Origin: Planctomycetota bacterium | GTDB taxonomy: Bacteria > Planctomycetota > Planctomycetia > Pirellulales > PLA5 | DNA length: 64,000 nt | Direction: 5' to 3' | NCBI GenBank assembly: GCA_003576845.1 | Contig: QEVJ01000068.1 | Span: 1 to 64,000 of the forward strand | Shown: positions 1 through 8,278 of the stretch, one piece after another | Numbering within the stretch: position 1 is the stretch's first letter | Layout of the letters: every line of letters begins with the position of its first letter | The notes under the pieces: generated by a model | What the model saw: the letters and a program-made list of their open reading frames with translations, nothing else | Database searches by the model: none | Told to the model about the DNA's origin: nothing | Position numbers and translations under genes: made by a program

Positions 1-245
1 CAGACGAGCAGCTCATAGGGATTGGTTTTCTTCTGGGGAATGTGGACGCAGACTTCGCAGCCCACGCACCGCTCCATGTCGATCTCGCACCAACTTTGCA
101 AGTTCTGGAACTGGTCGTACTGCTGGATCTTCACGATGCAGTCGACCGGGCAAACTTCGAGACACGACTCGCAGCCGGTGCAATTGTCGGCATTGATGAC
201 GGCGATCTCTTTCGGCAGCTTTTTGCGAGGGCCCTGTTTTGCCAT
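1..245 (-). CDS. 4Fe-4S dicluster ferredoxin, 3' end beyond the window
   Basis: Only the first 81 codons are in the window; the gene runs off the left edge. The protein starts MAKQGPRKKLPKEIAVINAD and has a full first cluster motif, CTGCESCLEVCPVDC. The second motif begins CVGCEVC but is followed by a polar stretch (IPQKKTNPYELLV) instead of the usual xxxCP. The last partial codon is TG-, compatible with Cys, so the fourth ligand probably follows this insertion outside the window. It should be a small soluble electron carrier; the partner is unknown. The family call is secure, the partner is not. Confidence 0.85.
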   Translation of the reverse strand, partial: MAKQGPRKKLPKEIAVINADNCTGCESCLEVCPVDCIVKIQQYDQFQNLQSWCEIDMERCVGCEVCVHIPQKKTNPYELLV

Positions 246-521
246 CGGTGGGGTCCTGTCTTGGGATGCGTCGCTAGGAATCTCTCGCCGCGCGGCCCGA
301 AAAATCGAACGCCGAGACGCTCGGCGCGGGACGTAGAACTCGTTCAATCATAGGAAACAAACGCCGAGTCGCCAACCGCTTTCCGCCATGAGCATTTGCG
401 GATTCATGGCAGATTTGCCATCGTCGGCCGTGGGGATGCGCTCGTCTCGCGTGGGACCCGTTGATAGGATGGAGGAACGGACCGTGAGTCCGCCCAAACC
501 TTGCCTTTTGGCCAGCACCCC

Positions 522-1403
522 ATGACCGCACTGAGCGGCGTCACCATCACCTGCTTTTCGGCCAGCTACGCGGTCGTGCTGGCGCTCGAAGTCTCGCGGC
601 TGTGGTTTCGCAGCGGCGTGCGGGGGGTGCTGCTGTACACGTTCGCTGGCCTGGGGCTGTTTACGCACACGGTGTTCCTGGTCAACGAGGCGGCGCGATC
701 GACGGCGTCGGCGCCGCTGTCGAGTTGGCGCGAATGGTATATCGTCGCCGCATGGGTGTTGGCGGCGGTCTACGTGTACCTCGCGGCCGTCCATCCCCGC
801 CAGGTATTGGGCGTGTTTCTCTTGCCGCTCGTGCTGGGGCTGATCGTTACGGCCCATTTTCTCGCCGATCGGACGGCGTTTCCCCAAAGCGACGCGATGA
901 GCGTGTGGGCGACGATTCACGGTATCGCCCTGTTGCTCGGAACCGTGGTCGTGTCGCTGGGCTTTGCGGCGGGCGTGATGTACCTGGTGCAGGACCGGCG
1001 GCTGCGCGCGAAGCGGGGACTCTCCGGCCGACTGCGGCTGCCGAGCCTCGAATGGCTCGACCGCGTGAACGGCCGGGCGCTCGTCGTCTCGGTGATCCTG
1101 CTTTCGCTGGGTGTGCTATCCGGCGTCGTGCTCAATCAACTCAACCATCGCCGCGACGCGACGAGCGCCTTTCCGTGGACGGATCCGGTGGTCTGGACCA
1201 GTTTGGTGCTGTTGGCGTGGCTCGTGGCCGTTTCGATCTTCGGCGCGGTCTACAAGCCGGCGCGAAACGGCCGCAAGGTGGCCTATCTAACGCTGGCAAG
1301 CTTCGCCTTCCTGCTCATGGTGCTGGCGGTGCTGCTGTTCGCCCCGAGTCAACATGGCAGCGGTCGCGGCACGAGTGCGTCGGCCGAAGGAGCGCGGCCA
1401 TGA
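522..1403 (+). CDS. HemX/CcsA-like cytochrome c assembly-family membrane protein
   Basis: A 293-residue integral membrane protein with about eight hydrophobic segments and the overall layout of the HemX branch of the cytochrome c assembly (CcsA/ResC) family. The strongest context is the four-base ATGA overlap with hemA: HemX proteins are encoded directly before hemA in several phyla and are thought to influence glutamyl-tRNA reductase level. The classic tryptophan-rich WWD haem loop is not evident; the matching region reads FPWTDPVVW. An in-frame TTG at 501 is an alternative start, and neither start has a clear ribosome binding site; I chose the ATG. A role as a System II haem exporter is unlikely, because a Ccm system is encoded nearby. 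Confidence 0.75.
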   Translation: MTALSGVTITCFSASYAVVLALEVSRLWFRSGVRGVLLYTFAGLGLFTHTVFLVNEAARSTASAPLSSWREWYIVAAWVLAAVYVYLAAVHPRQVLGVFLLPLVLGLIVTAHFLADRTAFPQSDAMSVWATIHGIALLLGTVVVSLGFAAGVMYLVQDRRLRAKRGLSGRLRLPSLEWLDRVNGRALVVSVILLSLGVLSGVVLNQLNHRRDATSAFPWTDPVVWTSLVLLAWLVAVSIFGAVYKPARNGRKVAYLTLASFAFLLMVLAVLLFAPSQHGSGRGTSASAEGARP

Positions 1404-2668
1404 AGCTTCAGATGGTCGGTTGCAGCCACCACACCGCGTCGGTCGAGGTCCGCGAGCGGCTCGCGTTCAGTGCGGAACAGGCTGCCAAGGCGCTAGAGCG
1501 CTGGCAACAGCAATTCCCGCACGCGGAAGCCGTGCTGCTGTCGACGTGCAACCGCACGGAGCTATACACCGCGGCCGTCGAAACTCCGCCGTCGCATCAC
1601 GAAGTGGCCGAATTCCTGGCGTCGTTTCATAACATTCCGCTTTCCGAGATTTTCGATGACCTGTTCGAGCAAAGCGGCGAGGGCGCCGTTCGCCACCTGT
1701 TCACGGTCGCGGCCAGTCTCGACAGCATGGTCGTCGGCGAGGGGCAAATCATCGCCCAGGTGAAACAGGCCTACGAACTGGCTTGTGCGCGGCGCTCGGT
1801 GGGACCAATTACGCACGACGTCTTCCAGGCCGCCCTCCGCGTCGCCAAGCGGGTCACGGCCGAAACCACGATCCACCAGCGGCGAGTGAGCATCGCCAGC
1901 GTTGCCGTGGCCGATTTCGCGCGGCAGATTTTCGAGCGATTCGACAACAAGGACGTGCTGGTCATTGGCGCAGGCGAAACGGCTGAAGAAACGCTGCGGT
2001 ATCTCGTCGACGAGGGAGCCCAGCGGTTGACCGTCGTAAATCGCAACTTCGAACGGGCCCAGGAAGTGGCGGCTCGCTGGTCGGCGACGCCGCGACCGTG
2101 GGCCGACTTGCCGGGGCTGATGGCAGAAGCCGATCTCGTCGTCAGCGCGACCGGGGCGTCCGAGCCGATCTTTACGCTCGACGATTTCCGCCGCATCGAA
2201 CCGCGGCGGTTTCAGCGGACGCTGTGCGTTCTCGACCTGGCGATGCCGCGGGACTTCGATCCGGCCATCGGCGAGTGCATCGGCGTCTACCTGTATTCGA
2301 TCGACGACCTGCGCGAGACGTGCGAAGCCAATCGCCGCGAGCGGCAGCGCGAATGGCCGGCCGCCGAAACGATCATCGACGAAGAGGCGATCCGCTTCAT
2401 CGCCGACATGCGGCATCGGGCGAGCGCCCCGACGATTCAGCGCCTGCGGGCGACTTGCGACGAACTCAAATCGGCCGAAGTACAGCGATTGCTCAACAGA
2501 CTGACGGCTGCCGACGAACGCGACCGCGAAGAGATTGCGATGGCCTTCGATCGGCTCGTCAACAAGATTCTGCACCTGCCGATGACGACGCTCCGCGACC
2601 ACGCGGAGCAGCCGCACCACACGGGCCTTATCGACGCGCTGAAGCGGCTCTTCCAACTACGAGACTAA
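1400..2668 (+). CDS. hemA: glutamyl-tRNA reductase
   Basis: This enzyme reduces glutamyl-tRNA(Glu) to glutamate-1-semialdehyde with NADPH, the first committed step of C5-pathway tetrapyrrole synthesis. The 422 residues match the family's usual length. The N-terminus has GCSHHTASVEVRERLAF, and the catalytic Cys is at about residue 50 in STCNRTELY. The NADPH-binding Rossmann loop is VLVIGAGETAEETL, and a helical dimerisation tail follows. The ATG overlaps the stop of the HemX-like gene, so the two are probably co-translated. The same frame stays open far upstream, but the family start is clearly this ATG. It supplies haem precursors for the many cytochromes encoded downstream. Confidence 0.97.
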   Translation: MKLQMVGCSHHTASVEVRERLAFSAEQAAKALERWQQQFPHAEAVLLSTCNRTELYTAAVETPPSHHEVAEFLASFHNIPLSEIFDDLFEQSGEGAVRHLFTVAASLDSMVVGEGQIIAQVKQAYELACARRSVGPITHDVFQAALRVAKRVTAETTIHQRRVSIASVAVADFARQIFERFDNKDVLVIGAGETAEETLRYLVDEGAQRLTVVNRNFERAQEVAARWSATPRPWADLPGLMAEADLVVSATGASEPIFTLDDFRRIEPRRFQRTLCVLDLAMPRDFDPAIGECIGVYLYSIDDLRETCEANRRERQREWPAAETIIDEEAIRFIADMRHRASAPTIQRLRATCDELKSAEVQRLLNRLTAADERDREEIAMAFDRLVNKILHLPMTTLRDHAEQPHHTGLIDALKRLFQLRD

Positions 2669-2771
2669 GGCATCTTCCCGCGGCCGATCGTCCGGCGCGC
2701 GGAAGCGGCCCAGTCGCCGGACCGAGCCGCGGGTAACGACATCGTGCGAGGCAATTGACGCTCGTAGAGGA

Positions 2772-3107
2772 TCAGTCTTCTTCCTCATCGTCGTCGAATT
2801 CGTCTTCGTCCTCGTCGTCGTCGTAGTCCCAATCCTCGTCCTCGTCTTCATCCTCGTCGAGGTCTTCGTCTTCGTCGTCGACTTCTTCCCAGTCGTCGTC
2901 GTCCTCGTCGTCGAAATCGTCGTCGTCTTCTTCGTCGTCGTAATCGTCCTCGTCGTCGTCGAGATCGTCTTCGTCGTCTTCTACGTCATCTTCGTTGGCG
3001 TCCTCGGCGCGCGGGGCGCGCGGCGAAAACGCGAACAACGACGTGCCGGCGAACGGCCCGTCGTCCAGGTCGAACTCTTCCATCGCGTCGAGGGCGAATA
3101 CACTCAC
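2772..3107 (-). CDS. highly acidic Asp/Glu-rich protein
   Basis: A 111-residue protein. Its first 35 or so residues are of ordinary composition (MSVFALDAMEEFDLDDGPFA). The rest is almost entirely Asp and Glu with scattered Tyr, Trp and Phe, giving an extremely low predicted pI. No domain is recognised. At DNA level the tail is a run of GAC/GAA/GAG codons that looks like a degenerate trinucleotide repeat, so it may expand or contract. The complex N-terminus, the ATG and the continued open frame argue for a real gene. Possible roles include cation binding or a nucleic-acid mimic, but nothing in the sequence decides. Confidence 0.65.
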   Translation of the reverse strand: MSVFALDAMEEFDLDDGPFAGTSLFAFSPRAPRAEDANEDDVEDDEDDLDDDEDDYDDEEDDDDFDDEDDDDWEEVDDEDEDLDEDEDEDEDWDYDDDEDEDEFDDDEEED

Positions 3108-3168
3108 GAAACCAACTCCTTATGAATTCGAAAACGATTAGGTGTACGCGAACCGCGGAACGACCGGA

Positions 3169-3921
3169 TCATTCCGCGGGGGTAATTTCCTCGCCCTCGT
3201 GTGGACCGTTCTCGACGGCCACGCGGGCAGCCATTCTCAATTCGCTCGCTCGCGGCAAGCCATCCAGATTTCGTAGTCCAAACGCTTGCAGGAAGCGTTT
3301 CGTCGTGCCATACAGGAACGGGCGCCCCAGTTCGCCGGCGCGACCGACGATTCTTACCAGGTCGCGATCCATTAACTGCCGCAGGATCTCCCCACAGCCG
3401 ACGCCGCGGATCGCCTCGATGTCCGCTCGCAACACCGGCTGACGATACGCGACAACGGCCAACGTCTCAAGGGCCGGGGCGGACAGCCGTGTTTCGCCGC
3501 CGACAAAGCCCAATCGCCGCAGCCAGCCGCTGAACTTAGGCCGGGTCAAAAGCTGAAATCCCCCCGCAAACTCCTCGACGCGAAACGCCGTACCCTCCGC
3601 ATCGTAACAACTCTGTAGTCGGCGAATTAATGTACGCGCTTGAGTGCCGTCCGCCAAGCGGGCGAGTTGGGCCAATCGGCGTGACGAAAGCGGCTGCCGG
3701 GCGACGAGCAGGACCGCTTCCAAACGGGCCATTTCCGGCGACCGAGACCCTTCTTTGTGGTGGGCCAGCTCGGCCAACGTCGTGCGAAGCCAATCGAGCC
3801 GACGCGCGGAACCGGAAAAGGGCCGCGTCCAACGCCAAACGCCCGCGGATCCGGCGCGACGTACGCCAATGCTTCCGCGGGACGGACTGAGACCGGACAC
3901 GTTGGCACGACCAGGCGGCAT
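3169..3921 (-). CDS. scpB: SMC-Scp complex subunit ScpB, copy 1
   Basis: A 250-residue ScpB-family protein with two winged-helix domains, normally binding the ScpA kleisin and the SMC ATPase in chromosome segregation. The first domain includes MARLEAVLLVARQPLSSRRL. The second has LETLAVVAYRQPVLRADIE and the typical ending YGTTKRFLQAFGL. About 65 residues precede the first domain and are Arg-rich and low in complexity, so an internal start is possible. It is not next to scpA. A second, clearly divergent ScpB lies at 36141-36914, and the two share the AVVAYxQPVL block and the TTKxFLxxFG block. It is divergent from the Nramp-like gene. Confidence 0.88.
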   Translation of the reverse strand: MPPGRANVSGLSPSRGSIGVRRAGSAGVWRWTRPFSGSARRLDWLRTTLAELAHHKEGSRSPEMARLEAVLLVARQPLSSRRLAQLARLADGTQARTLIRRLQSCYDAEGTAFRVEEFAGGFQLLTRPKFSGWLRRLGFVGGETRLSAPALETLAVVAYRQPVLRADIEAIRGVGCGEILRQLMDRDLVRIVGRAGELGRPFLYGTTKRFLQAFGLRNLDGLPRASELRMAARVAVENGPHEGEEITPAE

Positions 3922-4095
3922 GAAAGCGATTCCCCGGCGTTCGCCGCAACGACCGCAGCGATTTGGGCGGTTCGATCATAAAGCCAATCGACCCGCCGGA
4001 AAAGCTGCCCGGCACGGTCCGCGCGCCGCGGCCGGGGCGTTATAACAATCCCTTCCGTACGCCAGATCGCCCCCTGTCCCGTCGGTAGTGCCGCC

Positions 4096-5712
4096 ATGCC
4101 CGAAGCTCGACCGCCTGCCGATCCCGCGACCCCCGACACCGTCGTGCGCACCTGGCAGGAGCCGCCGCGCGTACTTTCGGGCATTCTGCGGCAACTTGGG
4201 CCGGGCCTGATCATTGCCGGGTCAATCGTCGGGTCCGGCGAACTGATCGGCACGACGCGAACCGGCGCCCAGGCGGGTTTCTTTCTCCTCTGGCTGATCG
4301 TTATCGGTTGCGTCATCAAAGTTTTCGTCCAGGTCGAATTCGGGCGCTACGCCCTTAACACGGGCAAGGCCACGATGGCTGGGCTAAACGAGGTCCCCGG
4401 CCCCCGGCTGGCCAGAGCGAACTGGATTCTCTGGTATTGGCTCGTCATGTTCTTGATTTCTCTCGGCCAGCTCGGAGGAATTGTCGGCTCGGTCGGCGAG
4501 GCCCTGGCGATCACCTGGCCGGTCACCGACCAGGGACGGATTTACCACCATGCCCGGGCCCTTGACATTGAGCGTCATACGCTCGACGCCCGACTCGAAA
4601 ATGCCGGCCGGGCGGCGGCGGGAAGTTCCACGCTGGCTCGCGATGCCCGCGACGAAATCTCCCGCCGCATTGCCGCGATCGACGCGGAACTCGCCCCGCT
4701 GGGCACGCCGGAGCGCGGCCAGGACGCGAAGATCTGGGCCACGCTCGTTACCGTCTTTACGTCCGTGCTGTTGGTCGTGGGCCGTTACGGCCTGATTCAG
4801 AGCGTTGCGACGTTTCTGGTCGCAGCGTTTACGCTGGCGACCGTCGCTAACGTCCTTGCGCTGCAAACGATCGACGAGTGGGCGGTGCATTGGAGCGACT
4901 TCGCTCTTGGGTTCAGCTTCCAACTGCCCGAGAGCGGCAAAGCGATCGGCACCGCCCTGGCCACGTTCGGCATCATCGGCGTGGGGGCGAACGAGTTGAT
5001 CGCCTATCCTTATTGGTGCGTCGAGAAGGGATACGCCCGCTATACCGGAGCGGCCGCGGCCGACGCTGCCTGGGCAGAGCGGGCACAGGGCTGGATGCGC
5101 GTCATGCGGTGGGATGCCTGGTGCTCGATGGTCGTCTACACGTTCGCCACCGTGGCATTCTATTTGCTCGGCGCGGCCGTGCTGAGCCGCATCGGCTTGA
5201 TCCCCAGCGACGACGACTTGATTCTCACGCTCTGCGTCATGTACCAGCCGGTGTTCGGCGCTTGGGCGATGTGGCTGTTCTTGTTCGGCGCGTTGGCAGT
5301 GCTGTACTCGACGTTTTTCATCGCCAACGCCGGACATGCCCGCGTCGCTGCCGATGCCGGGCAAGTGCTGGGAGCGATCGGAAACACGGCGGCGGCGAAG
5401 TCGCGGGCAACGAAGCTTCTCTGCGGCGCCTTTCCGCTGATTTGCCTCGCCGTTTACGTCGTGTTTCCCAAGCCCACGACGCTCGTCCTGCTCAGCGGAG
5501 CCATGCAGGCAATCATGCTGCCGATGCTCGCCGTCGCCGCGCTTTACTTTCGGTACCGCCGTTGCGACCGCCGGGTCATGCCGGGCAAACTCTGGGACGC
5601 CCTCTTATGGGTTTCGGTCGCCGGCCTGTTCGTCGCCGGCGGATGGACGACCTCTGACGCTGGCGGAAAGCTAGTCGAACAGATTTCCCGGTGGTTCGAG
5701 ACGGGCACGTAA
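4096..5712 (+). CDS. Nramp-related metal ion transporter-like protein
   Basis: A 538-residue multi-pass membrane protein. The segment LGPGLIIAGSIVGSGELIGT aligns by pattern with Nramp transmembrane helix 1. The canonical DPGN metal-binding motif is missing, with VGSG in its place, so substrate and coupling cannot be assumed to be Mn/Fe plus H+. Later helices (FGIIGVGANELIAYPYWC and the FFIANAGHARVAAD region) fit the same superfamily. An unusual hydrophilic, helix-prone segment of about 60 residues lies at residues 150-215, between two membrane helices. No partner gene is adjacent; the YbaK-like gene is convergent. The family call is good; the substrate is unknown. Confidence 0.75.
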   Translation: MPEARPPADPATPDTVVRTWQEPPRVLSGILRQLGPGLIIAGSIVGSGELIGTTRTGAQAGFFLLWLIVIGCVIKVFVQVEFGRYALNTGKATMAGLNEVPGPRLARANWILWYWLVMFLISLGQLGGIVGSVGEALAITWPVTDQGRIYHHARALDIERHTLDARLENAGRAAAGSSTLARDARDEISRRIAAIDAELAPLGTPERGQDAKIWATLVTVFTSVLLVVGRYGLIQSVATFLVAAFTLATVANVLALQTIDEWAVHWSDFALGFSFQLPESGKAIGTALATFGIIGVGANELIAYPYWCVEKGYARYTGAAAADAAWAERAQGWMRVMRWDAWCSMVVYTFATVAFYLLGAAVLSRIGLIPSDDDLILTLCVMYQPVFGAWAMWLFLFGALAVLYSTFFIANAGHARVAADAGQVLGAIGNTAAAKSRATKLLCGAFPLICLAVYVVFPKPTTLVLLSGAMQAIMLPMLAVAALYFRYRRCDRRVMPGKLWDALLWVSVAGLFVAGGWTTSDAGGKLVEQISRWFETGT

Positions 5713-5780
5713 TCGCGCCGAACGCCACGCGGGCCCTTACGCGGATTTCACCGTTGGATATCGCCGCAGCGTCGCCTCGG

Positions 5781-6257
5781 TCACTTCGGCTTCACCGGCC
5801 GTTCGACGATATCGACCACGAGCGGGTGCTCGAGGCGCACGAATTCGCCGTAAGGCAACCGAATCGCCTCGGTGTGCGAGTTTCCTTGAAAGAAAATGTC
5901 TTCATGCTTGGCCAGCGATTCGTCGACGACCGTCTTCATGCCAAAACGCGACCCAAACGGCGGGAGGATGCCGAACTCGCACTCCGGGCAGTGCTCGGCA
6001 ATCTCCACCTCGGTCGCCAGCCGTATCTCCGCCCCGCCAAGGGCTGCCGAGACGCGCCGCAGATCGAGCCGGGCCGGGGCGGGAAGCACGGCAACGACAT
6101 ACAGGAAGTCCCCATCGGCGCGGAGCAAAACCGTCTTTGCGACGTTCTCGCCAGGCACCCGCAGCGCGGCAGCGAGGTGCTGGGCGTCGAACGTCTCATC
6201 GTGCGGATAGGTTCGATAGGCGACGCGCGCTTCATCGAGGATTTCGGTGGTTTTCAT
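5781..6257 (-). CDS. YbaK/ProX-type aminoacyl-tRNA deacylase domain protein
   Basis: A 158-residue stand-alone YbaK/EbsC-fold protein. Members hydrolyse mischarged aminoacyl-tRNAs in trans. Visible family blocks are NVAKTVLLRADGDFLYVVAV with its conserved Lys, the ATEVEIAEHCPECEFGILPP segment, and a glycine-rich FGMKTVVDESL strand near the end. Length is typical for a free-standing editing factor. The exact tRNA and amino-acid specificity (Cys-tRNA(Pro), Ala-tRNA(Pro) or other) cannot be read from the sequence. It lies tail to tail with the Nramp-like gene and 57 bases downstream of the baeRF-like gene on the same strand, so it may be co-transcribed with it. Confidence 0.82.
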   Translation of the reverse strand: MKTTEILDEARVAYRTYPHDETFDAQHLAAALRVPGENVAKTVLLRADGDFLYVVAVLPAPARLDLRRVSAALGGAEIRLATEVEIAEHCPECEFGILPPFGSRFGMKTVVDESLAKHEDIFFQGNSHTEAIRLPYGEFVRLEHPLVVDIVERPVKPK

Positions 6258-6314
6258 CGGAGAATTCTCCCTGCGTAACGCATTTGTTGGTGGTTAGCGG
6301 TCGGCGGATACGGG

Positions 6315-7490
6315 TCAGGCGCCGGCGGGAACCTCGGCACTAAACCGGAGTATGGCGGCCATTGCGCCTCCCCCGGGCACGTAACCGGTCGCGGTCGTCG
6401 CCACGCTGCCGCCGCGGCGGACCACGTTTACCGCGGCCGTATTGATCAGGCTGTCGCTATCGAGGCGGCGTTCCCCATCCACGCGGACGTCACCGGTGAG
6501 CGGGTCGAATCGGCCCCACAGCGGAAGACTCGGATCGATAAACAGCATGTCGACCACTCCCGCCTGCGAATCGCGGACGATCTGCTCGGCGCGCTTCTCG
6601 GTCTTGCCGCCCGAGGCGTTCTTCCAGTATCGGTCGATATCGGCGTCTGTCCGGCCTTCGCGCGCTTCGGCGAGCAGGACCCGCGCGCGCTCGGCGAGCG
6701 TTTGCGACGAAGCGTAGTCCGGGCTTCCGGAAAGGTGGCTCGCGAACAGGCGGCTTGCCGTGTTGACTTCCTTGTAGATCGGAAACAGGTAATCGACGCC
6801 GGCAAAGATCAAGGGCAGATCGTCGTTTTCCATGGCGGCGGCAACGGCGCGATCCACCCGTCGCAGGTACTCGACCAGTTCCTTCTTTGCCGCGTCGGCC
6901 GCGCCGCCCTGACCGTGAAACACGAGGCTTTGCTTTCCGGGCAGGCCGGGCGACGCGGTGTGCGTTTGCGATCGTTCTTCGGGCTCATCGTATCCGAGCG
7001 ACTCGATTCCCGTCTCCGGCAGGCCGGCGACCGCGACTTCGACGAGTTCGTCGTTTGCACAGCGCATGAGCCGCGCCCGCTTCTGGCTGACCGCGAGCAG
7101 AAAATAGGCTGCCTGCACGTTGAACGTCGCAATTAGAGGAACGATGTAAAACGTTGTCCCGGCGGTTGCAACTTCGGGACACTGCGTCGGCAGCGGCCAC
7201 GTCCGGACGCCGGTTGCGTCGATGAGAATCGCGGCGCCCTTGGCGGGCGTTCGCCAGAAACTTGCGTCTTCCGCGACTCGGCTGGCGGCGGCCAACAGTC
7301 GGTCTGCATCCTCCTCGGCCATACCGCGCGCGAGCAACCGTTGGCGGGCGTCACGGAGCAGGTTCTTGTAACGGACCGAGGCCTGCTGGTTCTGTTCTCC
7401 TGCGACGTGGGTCGGCAAATAAATCGACACGCGCCAACCGCCGTCCGCAGCCGAAACCTGCTCCAAGTCTTGTCGAGTAATTGCGGTCAT
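6315..7490 (-). CDS. bacterial release-factor-like (baeRF) protein
   Basis: A 391-residue protein starting MTAITRQDLEQVSAADGG. The early segment VSIYLPTHVAGEQNQ and following RYKNLLRDARQRLL match the N-terminal pattern of the baeRF families, bacterial relatives of archaeal/eukaryotic peptide release factor eRF1. A Gly-rich element (HGQGGAADAAKKELVEYL) falls where eRF1 proteins carry their GGQ-type loop, and the C-terminal region (GGSVATTATGYVPGGGAMAA) resembles the eL30-like third domain. A ribosome-rescue or stress role has been suggested for the family but is not proven. The frame is open further upstream, but that extension is antisense-like and overlaps the NUDIX gene. Confidence 0.62.
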   Translation of the reverse strand: MTAITRQDLEQVSAADGGWRVSIYLPTHVAGEQNQQASVRYKNLLRDARQRLLARGMAEEDADRLLAAASRVAEDASFWRTPAKGAAILIDATGVRTWPLPTQCPEVATAGTTFYIVPLIATFNVQAAYFLLAVSQKRARLMRCANDELVEVAVAGLPETGIESLGYDEPEERSQTHTASPGLPGKQSLVFHGQGGAADAAKKELVEYLRRVDRAVAAAMENDDLPLIFAGVDYLFPIYKEVNTASRLFASHLSGSPDYASSQTLAERARVLLAEAREGRTDADIDRYWKNASGGKTEKRAEQIVRDSQAGVVDMLFIDPSLPLWGRFDPLTGDVRVDGERRLDSDSLINTAAVNVVRRGGSVATTATGYVPGGGAMAAILRFSAEVPAGA

Positions 7491-7560
7491 CGGTGAGTTC
7501 CTCTCGCTTTGGGTCGTTGACGAACTTCGAGCCTGTGGATCTTGAATGTTCGCGGCCGTG

Positions 7561-7992
7561 CTATTCGGCGCGGCGATCGCGCTTCGGCAGTGTTGCTCCC
7601 AGCGTCTCCTCCAGCCGGTCGAGGAAAACCGCCTGATCGCGGTGCATCCTTTTGCGGGCCTCGTCGAGCGGCACGAACTCGGCGGCGTCCACTTCCCACG
7701 AAGCGCACGCGGGCTTCGCATCCGGTGGCGCCTCGGCGCAAAAGCAGTGGACCCGCTTGCGTCGACTGCGGTAGACGACGTCGCCAAGCGACGCAATGTC
7801 GCCGGGTAGAATTCCGACTTCCTCCCACGTTTCGCGCCGCGCCGTATCGGCGAGCGGTTCTTCGGGTGCAGGAATTCCCTTAGGAATGCCCCAGGGAGCG
7901 CGGCGGTTGTAGTTGCCTGAAGGATGGACGAGCAGCACTTCAATGCCGCGATTCGAGTGGCGAAAGAGTAGCGTTCCGGCGGACGTTTGCAT
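7561..7992 (-). CDS. NUDIX hydrolase
   Basis: A 143-residue NUDIX-fold pyrophosphohydrolase starting MQTSAGTLLFRHSNRG. The NUDIX box is complete: PWGIPKG leads into GIPAPEEPLADTAR, then RETWEEVGI, supplying the metal-binding glutamates. The local pattern LLFRHSNRGIEVLLVHPSG is like diadenosine-polyphosphate or dATP-type NUDIX enzymes, but substrate cannot be assigned. I chose the ATG at 7992 because GGGAG lies about nine bases before it; an in-frame upstream extension to 8100 exists but is Arg-rich and unlike the family. The baeRF-like gene begins 70 bases downstream on the same strand, so they may share a transcript. Confidence 0.88.
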   Translation of the reverse strand: MQTSAGTLLFRHSNRGIEVLLVHPSGNYNRRAPWGIPKGIPAPEEPLADTARRETWEEVGILPGDIASLGDVVYRSRRKRVHCFCAEAPPDAKPACASWEVDAAEFVPLDEARKRMHRDQAVFLDRLEETLGATLPKRDRRAE

Positions 7993-8278
7993 CGCGAGGC
8001 TCCCAACGGGCGGTTGTCCATTCGCCGAGCGGAAATCTGCGTGCGGCCGAGCGCGCCACGTTGTCTCAGCCGCGCGAATCCGCTCGCGGTATCTTGGCAT
8101 TGCGTTCCTGCGGTTCGCGAAACGAATTCGTTCGGAGTTGCGAGCAAACTGGCGTGGGCGGCATGGCGGCGCCGCACGAAGTAACCACGCGATGCACTTG
8201 CTGTGCCATGCCGGCGCCGCCCGCGAGACGAATCGGGTTTCGCGCAGCCGAGCGTCGATTTAGCGGGAAACGGTACGC

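Noticed and set aside
1-245. Ferredoxin missing a cluster ligand
   Set aside because: The window ends in a partial TG- codon, so the missing Cys may simply lie beyond the edge.
2772-3107. Acidic tract as a mere microsatellite
   Set aside because: The frame has a normal ATG and a non-repetitive first 35 residues and stays open throughout, so I keep it as a gene with moderate confidence.
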